From: Takakia lepidozioides
Lineage: Eukaryota > Streptophyta > Takakiopsida > Takakiales > Takakiaceae
DNA length: 64,000 nucleotides
Direction: 5' to 3'
Assembly: GCA_030704615.1 (NCBI GenBank)
Contig: CM060732.1
Span: 10,168,001-10,232,000 of the forward strand
Shown one piece after another: positions 11,084 to 20,364 of the stretch. The position numbers and the translations under genes were made by a program. How positions within the stretch are numbered: the stretch's first letter is position 1; the number at the start of each line of letters is the position of its first letter. The notes beneath the pieces were generated by a model. That model was not told the DNA's origin. It saw only the letters and a program-made list of their open reading frames with translations, and searched no databases.

Positions 11084-12040
11084 TGTTAGAGGGATGCTTG
11101 GGACTTAGATGCTTTTACGGGTTCTGTGGGGTACCCTTAATTTTTGCGTAGACTGAGACCAACATGAGCCTTAGGGGTGGCAGCAGCAGGCTTTAGGGGG
11201 GGGGGGGGGTGACACAGCCCGACACAGCCACACAGCCAGTCACAGCCTGCCACAGCTTCGCACAGCCAGTCACAGCCAACACAACCCGACACAGCCTGCC
11301 CACAGCTTCGCACAGCCAGTCACAGCCAACACAGCCCGACACAGCCCGCCACAGCTTCGCACAGCCTACAGAGCCAGTCACAGGCCGACACAGCCTTACA
11401 CAGCCAGTCACAGCTCGGCACAGCTTGACACAGTCTGTCACAGTACATAGGGAACAGTTATCATTGGCAGGGAACGACTGTGAGAGATGACGGTTAATTA
11501 GTTAGGTGGTTAGAACAGCTTGCGGGCAGATAAGAAGAGCGGCAACGAAAAGAAGGACACTACACGGGGGGGGGGGGGGGGGGGCGCTTCTGGGTCACGG
11601 AGGAGAGGAGATCAAGAACGAGAGCACGAAGAAGGAAGGGAGATGAACAGTAGATGCTTATTTCATGCAGAGCTGTAGTGATACTGTAGGGCGGATTAGA
11701 GTCACTTTGACATTGGCCTAGTACCTGATAAATCGTAATCTGATACTTATTCGATACAAGCACACTGTGTAGAGAGACATGACTGAAGCTGTGAAATGAA
11801 TGCATGATTAACTAGAACTAAAAAGATACTGAAGCAATCTGATGCTTCAGTATCAGATAAGGTAAATTGATAACATGAAGGCAAGAAGGAATACGAATGG
11901 GAAGCACAACCATGATTCACTAGCTGCAGGTCATGACTGATTGTACTGAGCGGGCTGAGTGGTTAGAGATATCCAACTCTTCTATCTTGGAGTTTCCACC
12001 TCGGATAGCGAAGGGACGGTGGAATAAAAGCCGCTCGACA
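11084..12040 (+). mobile_element. gypsy-1 LTR (copy 1) with CACAGCC minisatellite
   Basis: Begins TGTTAGAG and ends CGACA, matching the LTRs at 24598-25578 and 56223-57221 along its length. It contains a G-run and then a minisatellite of CACAGCC-type words (about 11208-11440), a second long G-run (about 11565-11583), and the conserved 3' half with 'cacactgtgtagagag'. After the end come two T residues and TGGCGACC, a likely primer-binding site because it begins with the complement of a tRNA CCA end. The element is not complete: only the leader region follows, before CACTA sequence at 12613. Confidence 0.85.
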
Positions 12041-12612
12041 TTTGGCGACCATACTAAGGATCTGGGTCATGAACAACCAAATGTGACAGGCATTTGGTGG
12101 GATCATGGTGGTTGGAGAATTAAAGAATTTGAAGTTAATCAAATTCCCTGTGAAATTGAGAAGGAAAGATTGTCCAAACGATTCTTTCAGAGGTTCTTGG
12201 AATTGCCAGACGGTTGTAAAGAAAACATTCTTAAAAGAGTGCATGATGCTGACCCTGAGTGGGGTCTGGAGAAAGGAGTGATAAAGATTTATCAGGTGGC
12301 CTGTAGAGGAAGATCACGTCGGTTACCAACACTGGTTTATGTGATAGCATTGCTATCCATTAAGCGAGTAGAGTTTGAAGGCTGGGAGGAAAGGAAGGTG
12401 AATGTTTATACTCATATGCATGAAGAGCTTGTACTGGTAAAGAATTGGATTCCAAAGGATATTCTGTGGATCAAACTCACACCAAGAACAGCTTTCCAGA
12501 CTTGTTTGCCATATGGTTATATGGTAACGGAGACTTCTAGTATAGCCAAGGGTGCATTGAAGCTTGAAAGAAACCCAGGCAAGAGATACTACAGAAGAGA
12601 GTTTTGGTTACG
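12041..12612 (+). pseudogene. gypsy-1 pre-gag ORF, 3'-truncated (copy 1)
   Basis: An open frame runs from inside the LTR (11933) through the primer-binding region and on to about 12612. It contains GIWWDHGGWRIKEF, ERLSKRFFQRFLELPDGC and RTAFQTCLPYGYMVTE. The same protein is encoded upstream of gag at 25579-26166 and on the minus strand at 18349-18709. I recognise no domain. Its place between LTR and gag is like the extra ORF1 of Ogre/Tat-type plant gypsy elements, which is an inference from position only. Similarity to the complete copy stops after 'gttttggtta' at about 12612; the frame then continues by chance into CACTA sequence. Confidence 0.65.
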
Positions 12613-12639
12613 GCCACCAAGACGGGTGAAATGTACCTT

Positions 12640-14591
12640 GGCAAGCACATCACCTGTTCGGGGGCCCGGTATGGGCACCTTTTGGATGTCACCCCCATAG
12701 CGACCCCTTCCTCTGCAGCAAAGGCTGCACTTGCCAAGGCCCAACGTCAGGTTCAAGGGCCTTTGAAAGCCTCCATTGCCAGCCCATTGTTGTCGATGAG
12801 GGAGGAGGAGACGAGGAGGGCCAATGAAGTGGCCAAGATAGCGAAGCGCCTCGAAGAAGTCAAGCCGGGTGAGGGCTTCTACCCTGATACGCATTTGGGG
12901 GGGGGAGAGGAGGAGGTATGGGCCGGTTCGGAGCAGCCTAGCCGATCAGCGACACCGCCCCCTAAGCCTGAGTGGTCAGCAAAGAAGGGCCTGGACTACG
13001 GGGCGCTGCCGCCGGCTATGCTCCACATCTGCAATCTACTTCCAGTGGCGCTCCGGGAGGGGATAGAGCGGGCACATCCGGCAACGGGGACCCCTCCCAC
13101 ATCGGTGACACCAGGGGCAAGTCGACAAGCTTGCAAAGGTACACTGTCGCACCTTGTTCCATGATTTATCCTTTCCTTTGCATGCATGATTTTCTTTGTT
13201 GTTTGTTTCTTTTTTTTGAATTTGGAGGGGCTATTTGTCTTCAAGAGGCAGCAACATGGCTGGCCTCATTGGTGCAGTCCAGTGGGGTTGCCAATGAGGG
13301 AGAGCACGTGGTGTTCATGAAGGACCCGAACACCAAAGGTAAGAAGAAGAGGCCTCGATCTCCCGAGATCCCTTTTACCATCAATGAAGGGGCTGCCGAG
13401 GAGAGAGAGAGAAGGGAGAGGGAGAAGGAGAGAGAGGAAGTAGCGAGGAAGGGAAGGAGATGGTCGTGGAGAAGGGGAAGGAAAAGAAGAAGAAGAAAAA
13501 GAAGTCCCATGGAGAGGAAGGGGTGAGTGTGCATGCGGGGGAGGGCAGTGGGGTAACAAAGGAGCAGGGGAAGGAGGCTACAAAGAAGGGAGAGGGTGGC
13601 CTTGGCAATACATGACGTGGAGTTGGCAAAGATCGTGGTGCCACCGGTGGAGGTGAATCGCCATGGTGACCCCTGCGGTGCGTTCTGGGAGGCTATGAAG
13701 AAGCCAGCCTTCGAACTCGCATTGAGGTGGTTCCCTTTGCACATCGAGTGGGCTGATCAGCACTTTGGCGCGAAGCGGGCGTATGCCCGTGAGTTAGACC
13801 GCCGGTTTCCGGGCAATTGGAGTGACACAAGGGTGATGGAGATGGTGGGGCGAAACTTGAAGGACAGGAGGTACCGTGCCAGACAGATCATTCGGAGGGC
13901 AATGGAAAATGGGGCCATACCCAAACCACCTTATGGAATTACACATGTTGGCAAATCCTGAATCATGTCACCTTCCATTTGTCGCATGTGCATTAATGAG
14001 GTGGATTCGATGCAACGTATGTGTGTAATTCACTAATTGTTGGGGGGGGGGGGGGGGGGGGTTGCATAGGTATCGTGGGATGCACTCATTGCGGGAGAAG
14101 ACTGATGCCGCAAACAAGGCCAAATTTGACCGGGCACGCAAAGCAACAACAGTCCGCCTTGACAAGCACAAATCCACACACAAGTGGGGCGCCGGCGGAT
14201 CCAAGGATTTTATCTTGCGATTTGTCAGTCGTACTTCCCTATGGATTTTGTTATGTCTTCTTTCTGGCTCCATCATCGCGAAGAACTGACTTTAATTTGT
14301 GGCATGTGTAGCAACGCGCATTTGAGAGAAGCCATCTCCGGTAGAGTACAACTACGCCAAGGAGCATGGTTGGCAATCCCTCATGAAGAACATGGCCAAC
14401 ACAGAGGGGATGAGTGCACTACAGGGCACTAGTATGGATGAGGTCGAGGGTCATGCCCGGGGATTGGATGAGAGCTCTGTGGGACTTAGGGGAACGCCGC
14501 CTCATTTACGTGCTCTTGCAAAGGACGCGGAGTCATCAGGCTCATCGGATAGCTCTGAGTCCTCCACTGAGGATGAGGATGAGGATGACTA
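12640..14591 (+). pseudogene. CACTA accessory protein (Transposase_24/Ptta-like), several exons
   Basis: A multi-exon gene in pieces. Exon pieces include an acidic, Lys/Glu-rich region (about 12640-13135), a donor-like 'aaag|gtacac' near 13136, a Lys-rich coiled region (13243-13610), 'NWSDTRVMEMVGRNLKDRRY' (about 13815-13875), and an NKAKFDRARKATT...HKWGAGGSKDF region (about 14110-14210). The last matches the plant transposase Ptta/En-Spm pattern in which an Asn/Arg-rich helix precedes a 'GSKSF'-type motif. The end is an acidic tail (EDEDEDD, stop at 14590-14592). A G-run at 14041-14060 lies in a probable intron. In active CACTA elements this second protein binds subterminal repeats and works with Tnp2. 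No single frame spans the gene, so I call it broken. Confidence 0.55.
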
Positions 14592-14819
14592 GTCCTAGTC
14601 CATGTAGGTCCCAGGGTCAGTCTATTGAACCCTTGTGAGTTTTTCAGCTCATTTCTTGTAAATATATTTCCATCTTTCCATCTTCCATCCTCACCCTCGA
14701 TTCATGCTTGCTCAATTGTGTACCTCTAACTCAGAGAAATGGAACTGTAAGTTCTCCCATCCCCAAATACAAAACCAGGAAAAAAACAAAAACCACCCCC
14801 AATTCACCCCCAAAATGAA

Positions 14820-15467
14820 CCCCCAACCCCCCCCACCAGGCTGCCCTCGCGACTGCAGCACGTCGCCAATGGCGACGTGTTTTTTGGGCGGGGGTCGCAC
14901 GCAACGACGGTCGGGCGTCGCAAACCCCATTTGCCGGCGGCAACGCCCGACACCCCCTGCGACGTGTTCTTTAGTTCAGGGGTCGCAAGCCGTGACGCCT
15001 TGGCGTTGCGGAGACCGCCACCCTGCCTACGCCACGTTTTTTTTTTAATTAAATTTAAACAAAAGCGACGTCGGCGCGACGCAACAACCCACGCCCGGAG
15101 ACCGACTCTTGCTGTTTTGTGCCACGCCCAATAGTCGTTTGTAGCGACGCACGGGCGTTGCTTGGCGTACCACCCCGGCTGACTCCCGAGCAGGTTTAAA
15201 ATTAAAAAAAAAGGTGCGACGCCGCGCCGGCGCCCCCACCAACGCCGTCGGCTGGAGGGCCGCAATGGCGCGACGTCGCTCGAAGAGGCTCCTGCCATCG
15301 GCGCGGACGGCCTGAAAAACCGACACCCGGTAGTCGCGGGAGTTGGGCAGGGGCTCGCGACCCCCATAACGTCGCAAATTCTGCGCCTCCCGTGTGCCTG
15401 GAAATGGCGTTTTCCCGACGCTGCGGCGTGGCGCGGGCGTCGCAAAGGCCCCCCTTTTCCTGTAGTG
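14820..15467. repeat. CACTA subterminal region rich in CGACG words
   Basis: A G+C-rich stretch with many GCGACG, CGTCGC and GTCGCA words in both orientations, ending at the CCTGTAGTG terminus. The same texture occurs at 19690-19950 and 59980-60590 next to the ends of the other CACTA element. Short direct and inverted words packed near both ends are the usual binding sites of CACTA accessory proteins. Long ORFs crossing it on the minus strand (for example 14804-15478) are products of base composition. Confidence 0.6.
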
Positions 15468-16420
15468 CCTGCCTTCATCTAGACAATTTTGGAGGCATGC
15501 ACTGACCTGGAGGGCAGAGTGCTGAACCTCATCTGTGGAACAGGTATGCAGATTTTTGTACTATGCTATTTTGTGAATTCTCATTCTGTTCAAATTCGCC
15601 ATGTGTGAAGGGCCATTTTTCAATGAGTGGATGGCATTGTAACAGGTGCCTCAATGTGGGCTGGGCGATTTTCCGACCGACACCTCTTCGCCTACGAGGA
15701 GGACACATCCGTCTGGGGATCCCATCTGGAAGGGCTTCAACGAAAATGTGAAGGCTCCCATCGAAGCCAAAGATTCCTCGGATTTGTCGGACTCGGAGGA
15801 AGAGACAGTGGATATTGATGCCGAGGAGAACCCGGAATACGAGTGAGTGCAAACATTGCAAGTTTGCAAAGATTTCTCGGTGATTTTTTGTCAAACGCAT
15901 TTCCGGACTGTGGTTCTCATTGGTCTCGTGGGTGATTGTTATGTGCAGGATTCCAGGATCCGGGTCAAAACATGTAGGGCCTACACTTCTTGCCAGGACG
16001 AATGTCCCGTTCTTTGTGAGGGCCGACTTCATGAAGAGCCCGGTGAAGGACTACTCTCTTCCTAGTTATGCAGCTAAACTCGCAAATACAGCGATTAGAC
16101 GATGTGAGAATCCCAATAAAGTAGAGCAGATTTTGGAGAGGGCTAGGGAGGACAGAAGGATAAGGAAAGAGTTGGCAGCAGCTGAGACAGGTAGACGGGT
16201 GCGAAAGTTCATATGTGATTCAGTGGAAGAGAGCGATGCAGACAGGGAGGACGACGACCCAACGGAGGTGAGATGGTCGGTTCCGCAAGGGGAAGATGGG
16301 ATTTTCGAAAGCCTGGCCAATGAGCAGACCGCTGGACATGAGAAAGGCAATGACGGGGTGGAAGGGGAGCAGGACAGTCAAGGACAGGACGACGATAGTG
16401 ATGATTTTCAAGATTGGTAG
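15468..16420 (+). pseudogene. DNA-methyltransferase-like gene, module copy 1 (three exons)
   Basis: Exon 1 (15468-15543) and exon 2 (15646-15842) are joined by an intron with GT...AG ends, and meet at the codons for CGTG/ASMW. A second GT-AG intron (15843-15948) leads to exon 3 (15949-16420), which is fully open here and encodes 150 or so residues ending in an acidic tail (DDDSDDFQDW). The segment before the motif, PAFI-TILEACTDLEGRV, and the motif itself resemble motifs X and I of beta-class DNA methyltransferases. This copy is damaged: a TAG follows PAFI, the motif Asp is Asn (LNLICGTG), and exon 2 has a one-base insertion near 15738. The 5' part is cut off by the CACTA C end at 15467. Copy 2 is at 49681-50690. 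Confidence 0.6.
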
Positions 16421-16462
16421 AATTTTAATTAACTCTCTGTACATTTAAATTCTCTTCCAAAG

Positions 16463-16470
16463 TATATAAA
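16463..16470 (+). promoter_or_regulatory. Conserved TATA box before the palindrome array (copy 1)
   Basis: TATATAAA followed by GGAAATTC lies about 45 bases after the methyltransferase-like stop codon and about 85 bases before the first palindrome. The same word and spacing are kept in copy 2 at 50736. This suggests a promoter reading into the palindrome array, although A/T-rich 3' sequence could give the word by chance. Confidence 0.4.
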
Positions 16471-16553
16471 GGAAATTCTCCCTGTCCTTCATGTCCCCTC
16501 TCCCATGTGCTTCTCAACGACACCATCGTCCAAACCACGTCCCTCTCAAAATC

Positions 16554-17152
16554 GGAAATGCGGCACCGCATTTCCATGTCGGAACGGAAATGTGGGAACT
16601 GCAAAAACCTCGTTTGGAAATGCGGCACCGCATTTCCAAAACCGGGGCAAGAACAATTTTCCGTTTCCTGGTTTGGACATCAGAAACAGTTCGGCTGAAC
16701 GGAAATGCGGTGCCGCATTTCCGTTTTCGACACGGCAGTTTTAGGGAAATGGAAATGCCACCCCGCATGCGGAGGTCGAACACATTATTTACATGGCGGA
16801 CATGGAAATGCGGTGCCGCATTTCCATTTTGGAGATGGACGTTTTTCCAACTCCAGACCCATTGACGGAAATGCGGCGCCGCATTCCATGATGCTGGACG
16901 GGAAGCCGGCACCGCATCCCATTGTCCAATAAGAAATTTCGATGACGTACATGGAAATGCGGCGCCGCATTTCCAGAACGGACATCGTTGTTTTTCCAAT
17001 TCCAGACCCTTGGACGGAAATGCGGCACCACATTCCATTGTCCAATAAGAAATTTCGCTGACATACATGGAAATGCGGCGCCGCATTTCCAGAACAGACA
17101 TCGTTGTTTGTCCAACTCCAGACCCTTGGACGGAAATGTGGCACCACATTCC
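16554..17152. repeat. Array of about nine 22-bp palindromes (copy 1)
   Basis: The unit is the half-site GGAAATGCGG plus a two-base centre plus the reverse complement of the half-site. Centres read CA, TG or CG, giving GGCACC, GGTGCC or GGCGCC. Copies start near 16554, 16616, 16702, 16804, 16866, 16951, 17016, 17068 and 17132; some have one T fewer on the right. The last part has a higher-order period of about 117 bases with shared spacer words such as 'ccagacccttggacgg'. The array lies between the 3' ends of two convergent genes. ORFs crossing it on either strand only restate the repeat. Confidence 0.9.
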
Positions 17153-17257
17153 ATTGTACAGTACGAAAATTTTGATGACGGACATGGAAATGCAGACTGG
17201 TGTCTCACATTTAGCAACTCCAGACAAATCTAAGTCCTTCCACCTTCTACATGGGCG

Positions 17258-17900
17258 TCACCAAGTCGACGGAACTTTGATAGCCCTCAAAACAAGCTCA
17301 TTACTGAACCGGCACCTCCAGGTAAACTGTAATGCGGTCGTTCTGGTGCCCTTGGTGGAGCTGACGACAATGTCATGCCCATCAATGATACCACCATCAT
17401 ACATTGACAAGCTGATTGTGGGCCTCATGTGCCCGTGCGATTCGTCTTTGCAACTCAGCCGAATGTCTCCATACACTGGAAGAGCGGATTGAACTCCACG
17501 AATATAGTTTTCCCCGGTGCCGTCCTCTCTGGTCCACTGGCAACAGTTCCAATGCCAAAGCGAGGCCGTGCGTGATCTATCCGGCATCCCATTCCAGCTT
17601 GGTATATCGAGGTCAACAATTTTCAGGACCGCATTGACCCTCGCCCTCACCTCGCTTAAAGCGGTAATAGCCCTCCAAATACTCCATTACGCGCAAAGAC
17701 TCCCGCTTGATTCCAGAAGCGTCTGTGAAAACAGAGAGCCAGACAGTGATGTCTCCTGATTCTGGTTTGAACATAGCATAATCGTGGCCATGATAAGGGC
17801 AGTCAGCAGGATTGTGGCGGCACGACATCCTTGCAAAAGATTAGCGGAGTACGCTCAATGACAACAGCTCCCGGATGGAGGAGGCAGCAGTGCGGTGGCT
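17258..17900 (-). pseudogene. Novel ORF (module protein B), copy 1, frameshifted
   Basis: On the minus strand this matches the 234-codon frame at 51734-52435. It has the same words DCPYHGHDYAMF, SGDITVWLSVFTD, WNCCQWTREDGTGENY and YDGGIIDGHDIVV, and the same stop. An 8-base deletion near 17626 (copy 2 reads 'ggacccacggaccgc', this copy 'ggaccgc') splits it into two frames. I recognise no family. Cysteines and aromatic residues are conserved between this protein and the divergent paralogue in copy 2. Confidence 0.6.
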
Positions 17901-18109
17901 GGAAGAAGTTTAAGCAAACGTTGCAATTCCTCACTAACACTCCAGGGCACATTTAAATTTCCCCCCTACAGGAACCTGCACGGATGAAGATTGGCTGCTC
18001 CATGAATGTAGCCGTTTCAGTTTCCTTCCGTGCCATGCAAACTATGGGCAGTAAGTGCCAGGTGGGCCTATAGCCACTCGAGACGACAAAGTCCATCCCC
18101 CCTTCGATG

Positions 18110-18343
18110 TAAATGCAGTGCCGAATTTCCATCCGGGGGATGGACTTCGGCTGCAGATTTCAAACTATACCCGTGGATGAGAAAGAGGTATCGGTTCATC
18201 CACCGTTGGTGTGATGAACACATTACACGATGATTGGTGGGCACGTGGGACCCAGATGCTCCATTATTGGAGCCCGCACTGCTCTTCCGCTTCTCATCAT
18301 TTCAAAAATCTAAGTGCTTCGTTGTTGTCCGCAAGGTCATTGT
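18110..18343 (+). pseudogene. Start of the divergent paralogue (module protein C), copy 1, truncated
   Basis: Similar to 52590-52815 of copy 2, including the palindrome-like 'gatgtaaatgc' word at its start and the segment encoding RFIHRWCDEH. Similarity stops after 'ccgcaaggtcatt' at about 18343, where a minus-strand gypsy-1 fragment begins. The rest of the gene is absent. Confidence 0.6.
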
Positions 18344-18348
18344 CATCT

Positions 18349-18709
18349 TCATGCATATGAGTTCACCTTCCTTTCCTCCCAGCCTTCAAACTCTACTCGC
18401 TTAATGGATAGCAACGCTATCACATAAACCAGTGTTGGTAACCAACGTGCTCTTCCTCTACAGGCCACCTGATAAATCTTTATCACTCCTTTCTCCAGAC
18501 CCCACTCAGGGTCAGCATCATGCACTATTTTAAGAATGTTTTCTTTACAACCGTCTGGCAATTCCAAGAACCTCTGAAAGAATCGTTTGGACAATCTTTC
18601 CTTCTCAGTTTCACAGGGAATTTGATTCACATCAAATTCTTTAATTCTCCAACCACCATGATCCCACCAGATGCCTGTCACATCTGGTTGTTCATGTATG
18701 GTCGCCAAA
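18349..18709 (-). pseudogene. gypsy-1 pre-gag ORF fragment (copy 2), antisense
   Basis: Open for 119 codons on the minus strand and nearly identical to part of the pre-gag ORF at 25579-26166 (VTGIWWDHGGWRIKEFDV through VEFEGWEERKVN). It follows directly on the LTR fragment at 18710-19170 in the correct order for one element on the minus strand. Its downstream part is missing. Confidence 0.75.
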
Positions 18710-19170
18710 TGTCGAGTGGCTTTTACTCACCCATCCCTTCGCTATCCGAGGTGGAAACTCCAAGATAGAAGAGTTGGATATCTCTAAGCACTCAGCCCGC
18801 TCAGTACAATCAGTCATGACCTGCAGCTAGTGAATCATGGTTGTGCTTCCCCTTTGTATTTCTTCTTGCCTTCATGTTAACAATTTACCTTATCTGATAC
18901 CTAAGCATCAGTTTGCTTCAGTATCTTCTTAGTTCTAGTTAATCATGCATTCATTTCACAGCTTCACTCATGTTTCTCTACACAGTGTGCTTGTATCGAA
19001 TAAGTATCAGATTACGATTTATCAGGTACTAGGCCAATGTCAAATGACTCTAATCCGCCCTACAGTATCACTACAGCTCTGCATGAAGTAAAGCATCTAC
19101 TGTTCATCTCTCCTCCTACTCCGTGCTCTCGTTCTTTCTCTCCGCCTGATCTCCTCTCCTCCATGACCAG
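18710..19170 (-). mobile_element. Partial gypsy-1 LTR, antisense
   Basis: The reverse complement matches the 3' half of the gypsy-1 LTR, from its CA end at 18710 to the region next to the G-run at about 19170. The 5' half with the CACAGCC minisatellite is missing. The break coincides with the start of a LINE fragment at 19171. Confidence 0.75.
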
Positions 19171-19266
19171 GGTCTATCCCACTCTTGGCACCAGACCTAA
19201 ATTTAAAGTCAGGGCAGGAAGACTACCTTTGAACAGTAAACAGAAGCAGAGAGGAAATGGAGAGTG
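19171..19266 (+). mobile_element. LINE 3' fragment
   Basis: About 96 bases that match the LINE at about 33136-33230, covering the codons for LPTLGTRLKFKLRAGSLPLN and the start of the zinc-knuckle region. It sits directly against the broken LTR. The flanks show no poly-A or target duplication that I can see. Confidence 0.65.
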
Positions 19267-19686
19267 AAATTTCCCTGACGTACCTCTGCTGCTGCTGCTG
19301 CTTGAAGCGAGCTGGCGCGGCGAGCTGCTGCGGTGTTGTCGCGGCTGCCAGCGGCGTGGGTCCCCGCCGTTGCAGGGCGTTTTTCCCCCGCTCACCACGG
19401 CTCTCTCTCTTTTCAGCTCGTTAGAGCGCGGCTCTGTGCGGCGTTCCTACCACACAGGGGAGAGAGATGATGCCCGTGCTTAGGGCAAGAAAAAAAGACA
19501 AAAAGTGAGGGAGGAGGCGGTGCTTACCTTGGGCGTTGGAGCGGCGTTGGGGCAAACTCCTTGGGGCCTTGCGACCACCTCGGGCTCAGCAGCAGGTGCG
19601 TTTCTCCTCCACCCTAAACCCCACTCTCTGAACTACCTCTCTCCCAAAGAACAAACGAAAAAGGGAGGGGAAAGAGATGCTTCAAG
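19267..19686. other. No gene seen; G+C-rich spacer
   Basis: Contains a CTG/CTGCTG run near 19287-19300 and G+C-rich sequence. Short frames on either strand (for example 19505-19693) look composition-driven. I see nothing that I can assign. Confidence 0.4.
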
Positions 19687-20035
19687 CACTTAGGGGAAAA
19701 AAAGGGCGCGGTGCCCACGTGCGACGTCCGGCCGTCGCACGCCTGCGCTCGCCTTTTTTTTGAAATGTAAAAGTGAAGTTTGCGATGGCTGGCCGTCGTT
19801 TCTTGCGACCCCCGACTATAAATATAAAAAAACATGTCGCCCCCCACGACGGCTGTCCGTCGCGGGGTGCGACCCCCAGGTAAAAAACAAAAAAAAAACT
19901 CGTCGTCCAATGCGACGCCAGGGTGTCGCAGGAGGCGACGGCCGGCCTTTCTGGATTTAGGGTTTAGGGCCTTTTGGGTTTCTTAGTTTATATATATATA
20001 TATATATATTCATATGGTACTGGGTTAGGGTGTTT
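19687..20035. repeat. Left subterminal region of CACTA A/B
   Basis: Starts CACTTAGGGG, followed by GCGACG/CGTCGC-rich sequence, then 'tctggatttagggttt', a TA dinucleotide run at about 19988-20010 and 'ggtactgggttaggg'. The inner part is matched in inverse orientation at 59886-59980. No gene. Confidence 0.6.
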
Positions 20036-20364
20036 GCTTTTCTTTATGGTGCTGGGTTTTGGATTGGCGGTTTTGGTTGTGGGTCTTGGGGTTAAAAGGA
20101 TAAACGGTGTAATTAGGATTCACATACATAAAATGTGGTTCAATCTAATAATCGCAAAGCGCTAGGTCTCAACAAAATTTTCCATAGTGTGAGCATCCTG
20201 AAGATAGAGCGAGATGAAGGATTTATTGTCTTGGGCTCTAGCACCATAGGGATGCTCCGCCTCTGGTTACCAATTTTGAAAGTCCTAAGGCTGAGGCATA
20301 AGGTTTTTTGGCCAACGGTTTTTGAGAAATGAAATTGTTGGTGGTGTGTGTTAATTAGGATGGG

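Larger units (their letters stand above)
12613..15467 (+). mobile_element. CACTA element C, 3' part
   Basis: Holds the 3' exons of a Transposase_24-like accessory gene, then a CGACG-rich subterminal region, and ends with CCTGTAGTG at 15467. That end is the reverse complement of a CACTACAGG terminus. The base after the end resumes the methyltransferase-like module (compare 49741 onward), which fixes the boundary. The 5' side is lost at the junction with the gypsy-1 fragment at 12612/12613, so no matching left terminus or 3-bp duplication can be shown. A second element of the same type ends at 60597. Confidence 0.65.

Noticed and set aside
11193-11490. ORFs on both strands with Thr/His/Ser or Cys/Val repeats
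   Set aside because: Translation of the CACAGCC minisatellite within the LTR; the same happens at 24658-24942 and 38562-38924.
13241-13744. Minus-strand ORFs rich in Ser, Leu and Pro
   Set aside because: Antisense of the Lys/Glu/Arg-rich CACTA accessory exon on the plus strand.
14804-15478. 224-codon minus-strand ORF
   Set aside because: Lies wholly in the CpG-rich CACTA subterminal region and has no coding character; similar composition-driven frames occur at 60029-60712.
16514-17227. Long minus-strand ORF of 237 codons across the palindrome array
   Set aside because: It only restates the palindrome in codons (repeated MRRRISM and KCGAAFP words); the array sits between two convergent genes and the frame is a by-product.
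15468-18343. Bacterial contamination as the source of the methyltransferase-like gene
   Set aside because: The gene has GT-AG introns and plant-type transposons interrupt it, and a second copy lies within a plant LTR retrotransposon.
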